Shown here piece after piece: positions 25,115 to 33,320 of a stretch of DNA of 64,000 bases. The position numbers and the translations under genes are program-made. The stretch covers positions 1-64,000 of the forward strand of contig NZ_NFIV01000010.1 of NCBI RefSeq assembly GCF_002159555.1. Reading direction: 5' to 3'. Within the stretch, counting starts at the first letter, position 1. Each line of letters opens with the position of its first letter. The notes beneath the pieces were generated by a model. It was not told the origin of the DNA, made no database searches, and saw only the letters and a program-made list of their open reading frames with translations. This DNA is from Muribaculum sp. An289. GTDB lineage: Bacteria > Bacteroidota > Bacteroidia > Bacteroidales > UBA932.

Positions 25115-25396
25115 ATGTTTGCGATAGCATTTGACATGGTCGTGTCGGACCTTAAAAAGAATTATGGAGAGCCATACAACAACGCCTATTTCGAGATAGG
25201 TGTAATCTTGCGTAAATACGATTTCTACAATACCCAAGGTAGTGTCTATCTTACCGAGAGGAACGATATGGCGAATCTTTACAGAGCGATAGAAGCCCTG
25301 AAGAAAACGACATGGTTTCGAGATTCGGTCAGAGACATCCGTGCTTTCAAGGTCGAAGACTGGAGCGACTTTACTCCAGTATTCAAGGAACAGTGA
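25115..25396 (+). CDS. VapD-like toxin (Cas2-like ribonuclease fold)
   Basis: A 93-residue protein with an N-terminal FAIAFDMVV strand, [17 protein letters not shown] and the [20 protein letters not shown] segment typical of virulence-associated protein D. VapD proteins share the ferredoxin-like fold of Cas2 and are endoribonucleases in Haemophilus and Helicobacter. The first-strand aspartate in FDM matches the likely catalytic residue. There are no cas genes or CRISPR repeats nearby, so it is not part of a CRISPR system. Confidence 0.85.
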   Translation: MFAIAFDMVVSDLKKNYGEPYNNAYFEIGVILRKYDFYNTQGSVYLTERNDMANLYRAIEALKKTTWFRDSVRDIRAFKVEDWSDFTPVFKEQ

Positions 25397-25602
25397 CAGC
25401 ATACATACTTACAGATACGCCCTCTTGCAGCAATGTCGGAGGGTTTCTTGTATATGGATTTAGCAGAGGTCAAGTACGCACCCATAATATCTATCCAAAG
25501 TACCCCTGCAGATACTTCAAAGGAAAATAGAATCCACTTCAAGAGACTACATAGCGGGACGGCTAAAAATATTAAATATTATATTGTATTTCAAAACATT
25601 CT

Positions 25603-25632
25603 TTTGCATTTCAATATAAATTATTATCTTTG
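25603..25632 (+). promoter_or_regulatory. higBA promoter, -33 and -7 boxes
   Basis: TTTG (25603-25606) and TATCTTTG (25625-25632) are separated by 18 bases, a near-consensus Bacteroidota promoter, 20 bases before the higB ATG. AT-rich inverted motifs around 25570-25600 may be HigA binding sites. Confidence 0.75.
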
Positions 25633-25652
25633 CACTGACAGACAAGGCTGAC

Positions 25653-25946
25653 ATGAGAATCATAGCAAGGAATAAAATTATTGAATATTATACGCGGCAT
25701 CCAGATGCGGAAACTGCCCTTGAAGACTGGTACCAGAAAGTGAAAAAGGCAGAGTGGACTTGCTTTGCTGACATGAAACAGATATTCGGCAGTGTTGACA
25801 GTATAGGAAACCAGCATTATGTGTTCAACATAAGGGGGAACAATCACAGATTGATAGTGGTAGTCAAGTTTACCATAAAACTGGTGCTTGTCCGTTTTAT
25901 CGGCACTCATGCGGAATATGATTTAATAGATGCAAAAAACATATAG
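25653..25946 (+). CDS. higB: HigB-type mRNA interferase toxin
   Basis: A 97-residue RelE-superfamily toxin. MRIIARNKIIEYYTRHPDAE, LEDWYQKVKKAEW and NIRGNNHRLIVVV..FIGTHAEYD are typical of the HigB subgroup that cleaves ribosome-bound mRNA. It precedes its antitoxin, the reversed gene order characteristic of higBA, and overlaps it by 17 bases. Confidence 0.9.
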   Translation: MRIIARNKIIEYYTRHPDAETALEDWYQKVKKAEWTCFADMKQIFGSVDSIGNQHYVFNIRGNNHRLIVVVKFTIKLVLVRFIGTHAEYDLIDAKNI

Positions 25947-26316
25947 ACAGATGGTAAAGATACAGAACGAAACAACTTATAAGATGGCAATGGAACGGAT
26001 AGAGGAACTTCTGCCGTTGGTGGACGACAATACGCCTATGGATGACAAAAATCTGGTGGAACTGGATTTGTTGTCGGCTCTTGTGGCTGATTATGAAGAT
26101 GAGCACTACCCGATAAAATCCCCCTCGCTTGTGGATGCAATCAAGCTCCGTATGTATGAAATGGGACTGAATCAGGCTAAATTGTCCGAACTTCTCGGGG
26201 TAAGCCCGTCGCGTGTCAGCGATTATCTGACCGGAAGGAGTGAACCGACATTGAAGGTGGCCCGTGACATCAGTCGCAAGCTCAATATTGATGCAAGCAT
26301 CGTCTTAGGCGTATGA
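25930..26316 (+). CDS. higA: HigA-type Xre antitoxin
   Basis: A 128-residue protein with an extended N-terminal region and a C-terminal helix-turn-helix (~70-128): NQAKLSELLGVSPSRVSDYL and LKVARDISRKLN. It should neutralise HigB and repress the shared promoter. The ATG at 25930 lies inside higB; an alternative ATG at 25951 would also work. Confidence 0.9.
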   Translation: MQKTYRQMVKIQNETTYKMAMERIEELLPLVDDNTPMDDKNLVELDLLSALVADYEDEHYPIKSPSLVDAIKLRMYEMGLNQAKLSELLGVSPSRVSDYLTGRSEPTLKVARDISRKLNIDASIVLGV

Positions 26317-26491
26317 TTTCACGGCAGACAAAGCGGGCATTTGCACGAAAATTACACAAAACGCAGAGAAACGGGTGATAATAATACGGATTGAAAAGGA
26401 ATTATTATCTTCGACCTTGTAATATAAGCACTTATGACAAGCCATCGAAGGGCGGAAACTGGATGGGAACACCTTAGAAGCTGTTAAATTC

Positions 26492-26535
26492 GATTCATAA
26501 TCATGAGGTCCCCAGTTCAATCCTGGGCCCCGCTA
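26492..26535 (+). pseudogene. tRNA-Met 3'-half fragment
   Basis: Matches the intact tRNA-Met from the anticodon arm to the discriminator base with one substitution (TCCC to CCCC in the acceptor arm). No 5' half precedes it, so it cannot yield a tRNA. Confidence 0.9.
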
Positions 26536-26635
26536 CTGATTGAAAACATTGGAGATGAAGCACTTGCAGGACGGATGCAGGTACTTTTTTCGTGTATGGA
26601 GGGGCTGTTTGTTGTAGCGGTGATGATTTGGCTTT
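26492..26635 (+). repeat. Right copy of tRNA-Met direct repeat
   Basis: Includes the tRNA 3' half, the slightly damaged terminator copy and downstream sequence matching 24675-24816. A TTAGAAGCTGTTAAATT motif, like the ends of the MITE-like element, sits directly before it (26474-26490). Confidence 0.9.
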
Positions 26636-26757
26636 GACAGGATTGCAGACGGATTCATGTCTGTCGGGGCTGTATCGCAAAGCACACCCAGGCCCAGCCC
26701 TATCACCACATTAACAATTGATATACAACCAATTAGCACAACGATAAAATTTTTCAA

Positions 26758-26798
26758 CTGTGGATTCCAGCATGTTTCAAACCCCTCGGAATCCACAG
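26758..26798 (+). terminator. Perfect 11-bp hairpin, terminator-like
   Basis: CTGTGGATTCC and GGAATCCACAG pair perfectly around a 19-base loop, followed by CCATTTTTAA on the plus strand. No plus-strand gene lies directly before it, so it may terminate read-through or a small RNA. Confidence 0.5.
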
Positions 26799-26818
26799 CC
26801 ATTTTTAAGGAGATATCC

Positions 26819-26847
26819 TATAATACATTGATTAATAATGTATTATA
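26819..26847. repeat. Perfect AT-rich hairpin
   Basis: TATAATACATT and AATGTATTATA, 11 bases each, flank a 7-base spacer. Only 20 bases separate it from the previous hairpin. Confidence 0.6.
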
Positions 26848-27276
26848 AAATACAAGCCCAAAACAAGGCGTGCGCCAGACACGCCATCAAGCACACCACC
26901 AAGCACGCCATCGGACATACACTCAGACACGCCATCCAGCATGCCGCCACCGACCCACACCTGTGAAGCGGCGGCAGCAGCATAATCCGTCCCGACCATT
27001 ATGACATCTCCCGTCCCTATACTTTTGACGACATCCACGTGGACTTCGCCGGGAACAAGGATTTTTTGGAAAACCTTTGACAATACACTGATATGCAGCA
27101 GTTTACAAACAATATGATTAAGTCAAGGCGTTCCCGGTCTAACACCATTCTTGCCGTAACCGAACGCAAGCCCGGACAGTATCGGGTATCCGTGAAAAAT
27201 TTTAAACGGCTTCTTGGGTGGATTTCCGGCATATTTTCTTAATTTTGCGATAATTTGAGCAAACGGGCTGTTTTTA

Positions 27277-28629
27277 ATGGGAAAAATATTTTTCGCGATA
27301 AACATTTTGCTGATTTTTTCAGCTCTTACGGCAGGGAATGCGGCAGGACAGGCATATTCCGGCCATGAAGAGGCCCGTTATGTTCCCACGGAGGCCAATC
27401 TCGCTTCAAGGCAGGAGTTCCGGGAAGCAGGGCTCGGCATTTTCATCCACTGGGGTGTTTATTCGATGCTCGGAGACGGGGAATGGGTGCTCAACAATCA
27501 GGATATCGATTATAAGGAGTATGCAAAATTAGCGGGAGGGTTCTGCCCGGCAGGATTCGATGCGGAAGAATGGGTGAAGGCCATAAAAGGCTCTGGCGCA
27601 AAGTATATCTGCTTCACCGCAAGGCACCATGACGGATTCTCCATGTTCGGCTCGGAGTATACAGATTATGATATTACGGATGCGGCTCCTTTCGGAAGGG
27701 ACATCGTAAAAGAACTTGCCGAAGCCTGCCATAAAGAAGGTCTCAGACTGCACCTTTACTACTCGCTCATCGACTGGGGCCGGGAGGACGCCCCGAGAGG
27801 ACGGACCGGAAGGGGTACGGGAAGGCCTGAAGGAAGCACGGACACGACGGCCTACTTCAAGTTCATGAAAGGGCAGCTGACCGAATTGCTCGGCAATTAC
27901 GGGGAAATAGGCGCAATCTGGTTCGACGGGGACTGGGACATGCCGGAAGGGTACGACTGGAGGTACGACGAACTTTATCCTCTGATACACGGCTTACAGC
28001 CGGGCTGCCTCATAGGGAACAACCACCACAGGAACCCAATCGAAGGCGAAGACATCCAGATTTTCGAAAGGGACCTCCCTGGGGAAAACCTTGCGGGCTA
28101 TTCCGGAGCACAGGACGTAAGCACCAGCCTGCCTCTCGAAACCTGCCAGACAATGGGTGCGAGCTGGGGGTACGACATTCACGATGATGAATACAAATCC
28201 GCCGAAGAACTGATACATTACCTTGTGAATGCGGCCGGGCGCGGAGGAAATCTGCTGCTGAACATAGGCCCGGGGCCCGACGGGAAACTGCCGGAGCAGG
28301 CCGTGGACAGGCTCGAAAGCATAGGAAAATGGATGGACGAATTCGGTTTCACCATATACAGGACACAGCGCGGAGACATCCCGCCCCGCGATTGGGGAGC
28401 GACGACGAGGAAAGGGAACAGACTTTACATACACATCCTCGACCTTCAGGACGATTCGCTCTTCCTTCCCCTCAAGGATTGCAAGATAACGGCGGCGCAG
28501 TGCGTAAATGACGGAAAACGTCTCAAATTCATCCAGGACAAGGACGGGGTACTGCTGAAACTCGGGACCGTTCCGGACGAAACGGATTTTATCGTGGAAC
28601 TTGTTTTGAAACAGACAACAATAAAATAA
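27277..28629 (+). CDS. GH29 alpha-L-fucosidase, secreted
   Basis: A 450-residue glycosidase with an N-terminal signal peptide (~1-23, ending NAAGQA). GH29 features: LGIFIHWGVYSMLGDGEW, ARHHDGFSMF, and IGAIWFDGDWD with the catalytic nucleophile Asp; GRGGNLLLNIGPGPDG is the conserved C-terminal strand. It removes terminal fucose from host or dietary glycans. The transglutaminase-like gene starts 1 base after its stop, so the two are co-transcribed. Confidence 0.94.
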   Translation: MGKIFFAINILLIFSALTAGNAAGQAYSGHEEARYVPTEANLASRQEFREAGLGIFIHWGVYSMLGDGEWVLNNQDIDYKEYAKLAGGFCPAGFDAEEWVKAIKGSGAKYICFTARHHDGFSMFGSEYTDYDITDAAPFGRDIVKELAEACHKEGLRLHLYYSLIDWGREDAPRGRTGRGTGRPEGSTDTTAYFKFMKGQLTELLGNYGEIGAIWFDGDWDMPEGYDWRYDELYPLIHGLQPGCLIGNNHHRNPIEGEDIQIFERDLPGENLAGYSGAQDVSTSLPLETCQTMGASWGYDIHDDEYKSAEELIHYLVNAAGRGGNLLLNIGPGPDGKLPEQAVDRLESIGKWMDEFGFTIYRTQRGDIPPRDWGATTRKGNRLYIHILDLQDDSLFLPLKDCKITAAQCVNDGKRLKFIQDKDGVLLKLGTVPDETDFIVELVLKQTTIK

Positions 28630-28630
28630 T

Positions 28631-31264
28631 ATGAAAAATTTTTTAGTATCGGCAATGATTTTCGTGTCTCTGACCGCAATGGTTTCATGCGGGGACCATT
28701 TTATAAACGACACGGATTATCGAAAACAAGTCGAAAAGGATTTTACAGCAAAGAGGGAGGCCCTCGACTGTCAGGAGGCCTTCGGTATCTTCAGGACTCC
28801 GCTCGCAACGGACGAACGCGAAGCCCTCAAATTCCTTTATGCGTACATGCCTATAGGAGACATCCTCAACCATGACGGAAAATATTATCTTGAAAACTAC
28901 AGGCTCACAAAGGAAGCCCTCGCCGAGATGCCGTGGGGAAAAACGATTCCGGAAAGGGAAATAAGGCACTTCATACTTCCGGTGCGCGTGAACAACGAGA
29001 ATCTCGACACATCCAGGGCCGTCTTCTTCAACGAATTGAAAGACAGAGTGAAAGGCATGTCGATGTATGATGCCGTACTCGAAGTCAACCACTGGTGCCA
29101 CGAGAAGGCGATATACATGCCTTCCGACTCGCGCACAAGTTCTCCTTTAGCAACAGTAATGACGGCTTACGGCCGTTGCGGGGAAGAATCCACCCTGCTT
29201 GTAGCCGCTCTGAGATCCGTTGCCATACCGGCAAGGCAGGTATACACTCCAAGATGGGCGCATACCGATGACAACCACGCATGGGTGGAAGCATGGGTCG
29301 ACGGAGAATGGTACTTCCTCGGAGCATGCGAACCGGAGCCGGTTCTCGACCTCGGATGGTTCAACGCCCCTGCAAGCCGCGGAATGCTCATGCACACCAA
29401 TGTTTTCGGACGTTATGACGGACCGGAAGACGTGATGAGGCGCACTCCTATGTATACGGAAATCAATGTCATAGAGAATTATGCCCCGGCACCTGCCGAA
29501 GTTAAAGTAAACGTAGTGGAAACGGACGGGACACCTGCTTCAGGAGCCAGGGTTGAATACAAACTGTACAACTATGCCGAGTTCTACACGGTAGCGTCCA
29601 AGACCGCCGACGACGAGGGACACTCATCACTTACGGCCGGAAGAGGGGACCTGATGGTGCTCGCCTCCAAGGACGGAAGGTTCGGGCTTACGAAAGTGTC
29701 ATTCGGGAAAGACTCTACGGTGACAATCACACTCGACAAGGCCGAAGGGGACAGGATTGAACACATGTCTTTCGAAATAGTGCCTCCGGCAGAGAATGCC
29801 AACATCCCTGAAGTCACTCCGGAACAAAGGGCCGAAAACGACAGGAGGATGGCATACGAAGACTCCATCAGGAACGCTTATACGGCAACTTTCTTTACAA
29901 AGAAGAGCGCCGAGGACTTCGCGGCAAAATACGTGCTCTCCCCGGAAAGGACCGTTCCGCTGCTTATCGGGGCAAGGGGCAATTTCGAAGCCGTTTCACG
30001 TTTCCTCGGTGATGCCACCAAGAACGGACTCGGAACAAGGGCGCTGGAACTTCTCGAAGTCATAGCGGAAAAGGACCTCAGGGACACTCCTTACGAAGTT
30101 CTGGCCGACCATCTTTACAATACGGACAAGAATGCCGATGCCCGTACGGTGCTCAATCCGAGGGTCACTACGGAACTCCTCTACCCTTACCGCGAATATT
30201 TGCAGGACAATATTTCGGTTTCGGACGCTTCTATCTTCAGGAAAGATCCGTCAAAACTCGTCGAATGGTGCCGCGACAGTCTCAAACTGCTCGATACCAT
30301 ATCGATGCGTTATGTACAGGTAAATCCTGAAAGGGTTTGGGACTACAGGATAGCCGACAAAGAATCGAGAAAGGTATTTTTCGTTTCGGCGGCAAGAAGC
30401 CTCGGCATTCCGGCCTGGGTGGATGAAGTGACCGGGGGAGTAAAATACATGCTTTCCGACAGCACCGTAATGGATGTGGATTTCGATGCTCAGGAACAGA
30501 CCGTTCTGCCTACGGGAACCCTGAAACTTGATTTCTCCCCTATCCCGATGCTCGACAACCCTAAATACTATACGCATTTTACCATTTCAAAATATGACAA
30601 TGGCTCATTCAGACTGCTCAGCTACCCGGAAAGCGCGACATGGGCGGACTTCAAGGACGGAGCTGAACTGGAATGCGGTTATTACATGTTGGTAAGCGGC
30701 TCAAGAATGGCCCAGGGCAATGTTCTTACGGATGTCGAATTTTTCACTATAAATGAAGGCGAAACGACCGAAACCGAACTCAAGGTACGCGAAGACCCGA
30801 ATCAGTTCAGGGTCATAGGAAGTTTCAATTCGGAAGCAAAATACAAGACACTTGAAGGTGAAGAGACATCGGTACTGCTGACTACCGGAAGGGGCTATTT
30901 CATTGTCGGTGTGATAGATTACGGACATGAGCCTACCAACCATGCTCTCAAGGACATCATAGCGGCAGCCGAAGGCCTTGAAGAATGGGGCCGGCCGATA
31001 GTCCTGCTCTTCGCTTCGCAGAGCGATTACGAAAGGTTCAACAAGGAAAACTTCAAAGGACTTCCTTCGACAGTACATTTCGGAATCGATGCCGATGGCT
31101 CCGTAAGGGCCATGATGGCTGAAAACATGAAGGCCGAAAACGGCGGAAGGCTTCCGATGTTCGTCCTTGCCGATACCTTCAACAGAGTCGTATTCTTCTC
31201 CCAGGGCTACACAATCGGGCTCGGCGACCAGCTCATGAAAGTCGTCAAGGGTATCCAGGAATAA
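28631..31264 (+). CDS. Lipoprotein with transglutaminase-like domain
   Basis: An 877-residue lipoprotein (lipobox MVSC near residue 20). The transglutaminase-like core at ~130-240 has Cys183 in YGRCGEE and His216 in DNHAWVEAWV, so the catalytic pair is present. A carboxypeptidase-regulatory-like beta domain follows (~285-375), and a second, degenerate TG-like region (~570-640, SLGIPAWVDE) lacks the cysteine. The C-terminus (~740-877) resembles a thioredoxin-like fold without CxxC. Such proteins may be peptidases or amidases on glycoproteins; co-transcription with a fucosidase suggests mucin or glycoprotein turnover. The exact activity is unknown. Confidence 0.85.
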   Translation: MKNFLVSAMIFVSLTAMVSCGDHFINDTDYRKQVEKDFTAKREALDCQEAFGIFRTPLATDEREALKFLYAYMPIGDILNHDGKYYLENYRLTKEALAEMPWGKTIPEREIRHFILPVRVNNENLDTSRAVFFNELKDRVKGMSMYDAVLEVNHWCHEKAIYMPSDSRTSSPLATVMTAYGRCGEESTLLVAALRSVAIPARQVYTPRWAHTDDNHAWVEAWVDGEWYFLGACEPEPVLDLGWFNAPASRGMLMHTNVFGRYDGPEDVMRRTPMYTEINVIENYAPAPAEVKVNVVETDGTPASGARVEYKLYNYAEFYTVASKTADDEGHSSLTAGRGDLMVLASKDGRFGLTKVSFGKDSTVTITLDKAEGDRIEHMSFEIVPPAENANIPEVTPEQRAENDRRMAYEDSIRNAYTATFFTKKSAEDFAAKYVLSPERTVPLLIGARGNFEAVSRFLGDATKNGLGTRALELLEVIAEKDLRDTPYEVLADHLYNTDKNADARTVLNPRVTTELLYPYREYLQDNISVSDASIFRKDPSKLVEWCRDSLKLLDTISMRYVQVNPERVWDYRIADKESRKVFFVSAARSLGIPAWVDEVTGGVKYMLSDSTVMDVDFDAQEQTVLPTGTLKLDFSPIPMLDNPKYYTHFTISKYDNGSFRLLSYPESATWADFKDGAELECGYYMLVSGSRMAQGNVLTDVEFFTINEGETTETELKVREDPNQFRVIGSFNSEAKYKTLEGEETSVLLTTGRGYFIVGVIDYGHEPTNHALKDIIAAAEGLEEWGRPIVLLFASQSDYERFNKENFKGLPSTVHFGIDADGSVRAMMAENMKAENGGRLPMFVLADTFNRVVFFSQGYTIGLGDQLMKVVKGIQE

Positions 31265-31301
31265 CGGCAGCAACGGCAGGAGTTCCATTGAATCCTTGCG
31301 T

Positions 31302-31357
31302 CCTTGCATTGTTGCCTCCTTGCATTGTTGCCTCCTTGCATTGTTGCCTCCTTGCAA
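31302..31357. repeat. 16-bp tandem repeat, 3.5 copies
   Basis: CCTTGCATTGTTGCCT is repeated three times exactly and then starts a fourth copy. Degenerate ATTCATTGCAA / ATCCATTGCAA units continue to about 31435, with a similar rhythm of 16-20 bases. Confidence 0.9.
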
Positions 31358-31451
31358 TCGAGGATTCATTGCAACTGTGGGGCTCATCGTAGCCATGCGA
31401 TTCATTGCAATCATAGGATCCATTGCAACCCTGCAAAGGCACAAAACAATC

Positions 31452-31495
31452 AAGGGCAGTCCTTCAAGTCATTGACTTCGGGGCTGCCCTTATTC
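31452..31495 (+). terminator. Terminator after the fucosidase/transglutaminase operon
   Basis: AAGGGCAG (31452-31459) pairs with CTGCCCTT (31484-31491), followed by ATTCTATT. It lies about 190 bases beyond the stop codon, after the tandem repeat. Confidence 0.6.
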
Positions 31496-31600
31496 TATTC
31501 ATCTATTATTCATTATTGCACATTCCGCCAATTATTGCACATTCCGCCACCTGAACCTTTGTCTTGAAGTCGAAGAAGAACTGCTGCGTTGCTTGTGCCC

Positions 31601-31726
31601 GGGAAAGTGCCGTGAATTTGTTGAAATACGGTTCACTTTCCGGGGGAAAATGGCGAAAATGACGGTAAAATCAACATTTCCAGCGGGAAAGTGCACCAAA
31701 TTCCCGCGAATCCCGGGCACTTTCCC
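31601..31726. repeat. Second locus of the 84-bp hairpin repeat
   Basis: GGGAAAGTG occurs at 31601 and 31685, again exactly 84 bases apart, each answered by CACTTTCC(C). The spacer GGCGAAAATGACGGTAAAATC matches that of the 15312-15605 array. A duplicated TTATTGCACATTCCGCCA unit lies just before (31514-31550). Confidence 0.85.
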
Positions 31727-31866
31727 CGAAGGTGCTGCCCAGAATGACCCAGAATGTACACCACGCCCCTGTTCCTTCACCGGAGATGCAGGTCTTTCTG
31801 GCGCGAAGATACAGGCTCTTACTGGCTCTTAGGCCGCCAGAAACGCATCCCACGTCCAGCCAGATA

Positions 31867-31973
31867 TTTTGCAAATTATTGATAATCAACAAACTACCAA
31901 AACACACCCTGCGCTTGGGTACCTCAGAAAGTACCCAAAGACAGTCCCATTTTTGCAACTTATTGATTATCAA
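31867..31973. repeat. Direct repeat pair enclosing a perfect hairpin
   Basis: A 23-base sequence beginning TTTTGCAA and ending ATCAA occurs at 31867-31889 and 31951-31973 with two differences. Midway lies TTGGGTAC-CTCAGAAA-GTACCCAA (31915-31938). Nothing coding is recognisable in 31727-32246. Confidence 0.7.
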
Positions 31974-32246
31974 GCGCTCCAAAATAGAGCGATGGCTATG
32001 GGGTGGAAAATTTGTCGGGAAATTGCTTTTCGGTCACGAAAACGGGAATGCGGTGAAAAATCGGCAGGCAAAATCAAATTTTCATTCCTTTGTTACCTCG
32101 CCCATCAATCCTTCGTCAGGACATTGTTAGGACATTATTAGGACATTATTTCTCAGGCCTCAGAAAACGAAAGTTCGGAGCGAGTTGAATTTTGCTAAAT
32201 CATTAAAAATCAGTATTTTATTAAAAATCAACTCGCTTCAAACCAA

Positions 32247-32400
32247 CCAACACCGATACACCAACATCGGTTCGCCGGCATCGATACACCAACACTGATA
32301 CACCAACACCGGTTCGCCGACATCAATCCGCCAACACCGATACACCAATACCGGTCCTCCGACATCAACCCGCCAACATCAATCCACCAACACCGGCACA
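32247..32400. repeat. 14-bp tandem array, 11 copies
   Basis: Eleven consecutive 14-base units, consensus CCAACACCGATACA, fill 154 bases with no indels. Variants alternate between GATACA, GGTTCG and CAATCC endings. The array ends 2 bases before the stop codon of the convergent membrane-protein gene. Confidence 0.92.
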
Positions 32401-32402
32401 GG

Positions 32403-33317
32403 TCATTTTTTCTTCTTCAGGGCATTCCAGACAAGGACGGCCGCGAGAATGATGAAGACGGCAAGTATGATAACCATTTCGGCAACGTGCTCCTGAGGGG
32501 CCACCCATATCTCGTTGAACAGGTCGTTCCTGCCCATGATTTCCACAGGAGTCCAGAACACTATTACGGTAGCAATCGCCATGCGGATATTGGCTCCCCA
32601 CGAGCCGAGCTTCAACTCCTTTATGAACATGAACACGGCTCCGACAAGACAGCCTATCCCGACAAGGAAGGTCACTGGGTGGCTGTCGCCGAGGAACCGG
32701 GAATCGTAGCAGAACATCAGCAACAGGTAGCATGCCCACATCATCATGTTCAGTTCCATGAAAGTGGTTATGGAAGTGTGCCGTGAAAGCGGACGGGTGA
32801 CAATCTCATCCTTGCGTCTCCCGAAAAACAGCTTCTGAAGCCAGTTTATGCAATAGCATCCGGTCTTCACACTGAAAACATAAACCGTCATTATCAGCAT
32901 CCACATACCGAAAGTAGCCGGCAGAATGAGATACTCGGGTTTTGTGACAATCTCCCCGTTGACTATTTCGGGCTGGACACCGTAACGGTTTGCATAATAC
33001 TGGAAAAGGAATTCTACCCAGCCCGTCCAGAAAAGCAGGCCTCCGATGAGCCCCAGAAGGGTCTGCCTGGTGTCGCCTTTCACGAAAACCCCGGCAATCA
33101 CGATGGCAAGGCCCACGGCGCCCAACGCAAAGGCACAATAGTGCAGGGCGGACGGCGGGAGCAAATGCTCCATCATAATCATCATTGCATGCCCCAGAGG
33201 CATAAAACAAAGCACGACAAGAACGGATATCACCGTCTTGAACCAGTACCGTTTCTTTACGGCAACGGAATCACTGACATCTCCTTTCATAACAGTATGT
33301 TTCAGAATGTTTCTCAA
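32403..33317 (-). CDS. Polytopic membrane protein, unknown
   Basis: A 304-residue protein with about eight hydrophobic helices (for example ~28-48, ~58-78, ~88-104, ~130-150, ~185-203, ~212-230, ~245-262, ~275-297). A lysine-rich tail closes the protein. No family motif is recognised. It starts 3 bases after the cutC stop, so the two are one operon. Its 3' end abuts the 14-bp array. Confidence 0.8.
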   Translation of the reverse strand: MRNILKHTVMKGDVSDSVAVKKRYWFKTVISVLVVLCFMPLGHAMMIMMEHLLPPSALHYCAFALGAVGLAIVIAGVFVKGDTRQTLLGLIGGLLFWTGWVEFLFQYYANRYGVQPEIVNGEIVTKPEYLILPATFGMWMLIMTVYVFSVKTGCYCINWLQKLFFGRRKDEIVTRPLSRHTSITTFMELNMMMWACYLLLMFCYDSRFLGDSHPVTFLVGIGCLVGAVFMFIKELKLGSWGANIRMAIATVIVFWTPVEIMGRNDLFNEIWVAPQEHVAEMVIILAVFIILAAVLVWNALKKKK

Positions 33318-33320
33318 AAA

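Larger units (their letters stand above)
24719..26491 (+). mobile_element. Small genomic island bounded by tRNA-Met duplication
   Basis: About 1.8 kb of DNA lies between an intact tRNA-Met and a second copy of its 3' half, the classical footprint of integration into a tRNA gene. Cargo is two toxin-antitoxin-like pairs (VapX/VapD-like and HigB/HigA) and nothing else recognisable. No integrase or remnant of one is seen inside, so the island is either decayed, mobilised in trans, or the product of a tandem duplication. Positions 26317-26491 hold no gene. Confidence 0.75.
26636..27276. other. Gene-free region with hairpins and short repeats
   Basis: Contains two perfect hairpins (next entries), a run of degenerate CAAGCACGCCATC-like units at ~26870-26945, and a MITE-end fragment at 27194-27215. 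Two minus-strand open frames (26533-26802 and 26832-27083) lack family signals and are composed partly of these repeats, so I do not call them genes. Confidence 0.55.

Noticed and set aside
26832-27083. 83-codon minus-strand frame
   Set aside because: Its C-terminal half is made from the CAAGCACGCCATC-like DNA repeats and no family is recognisable.
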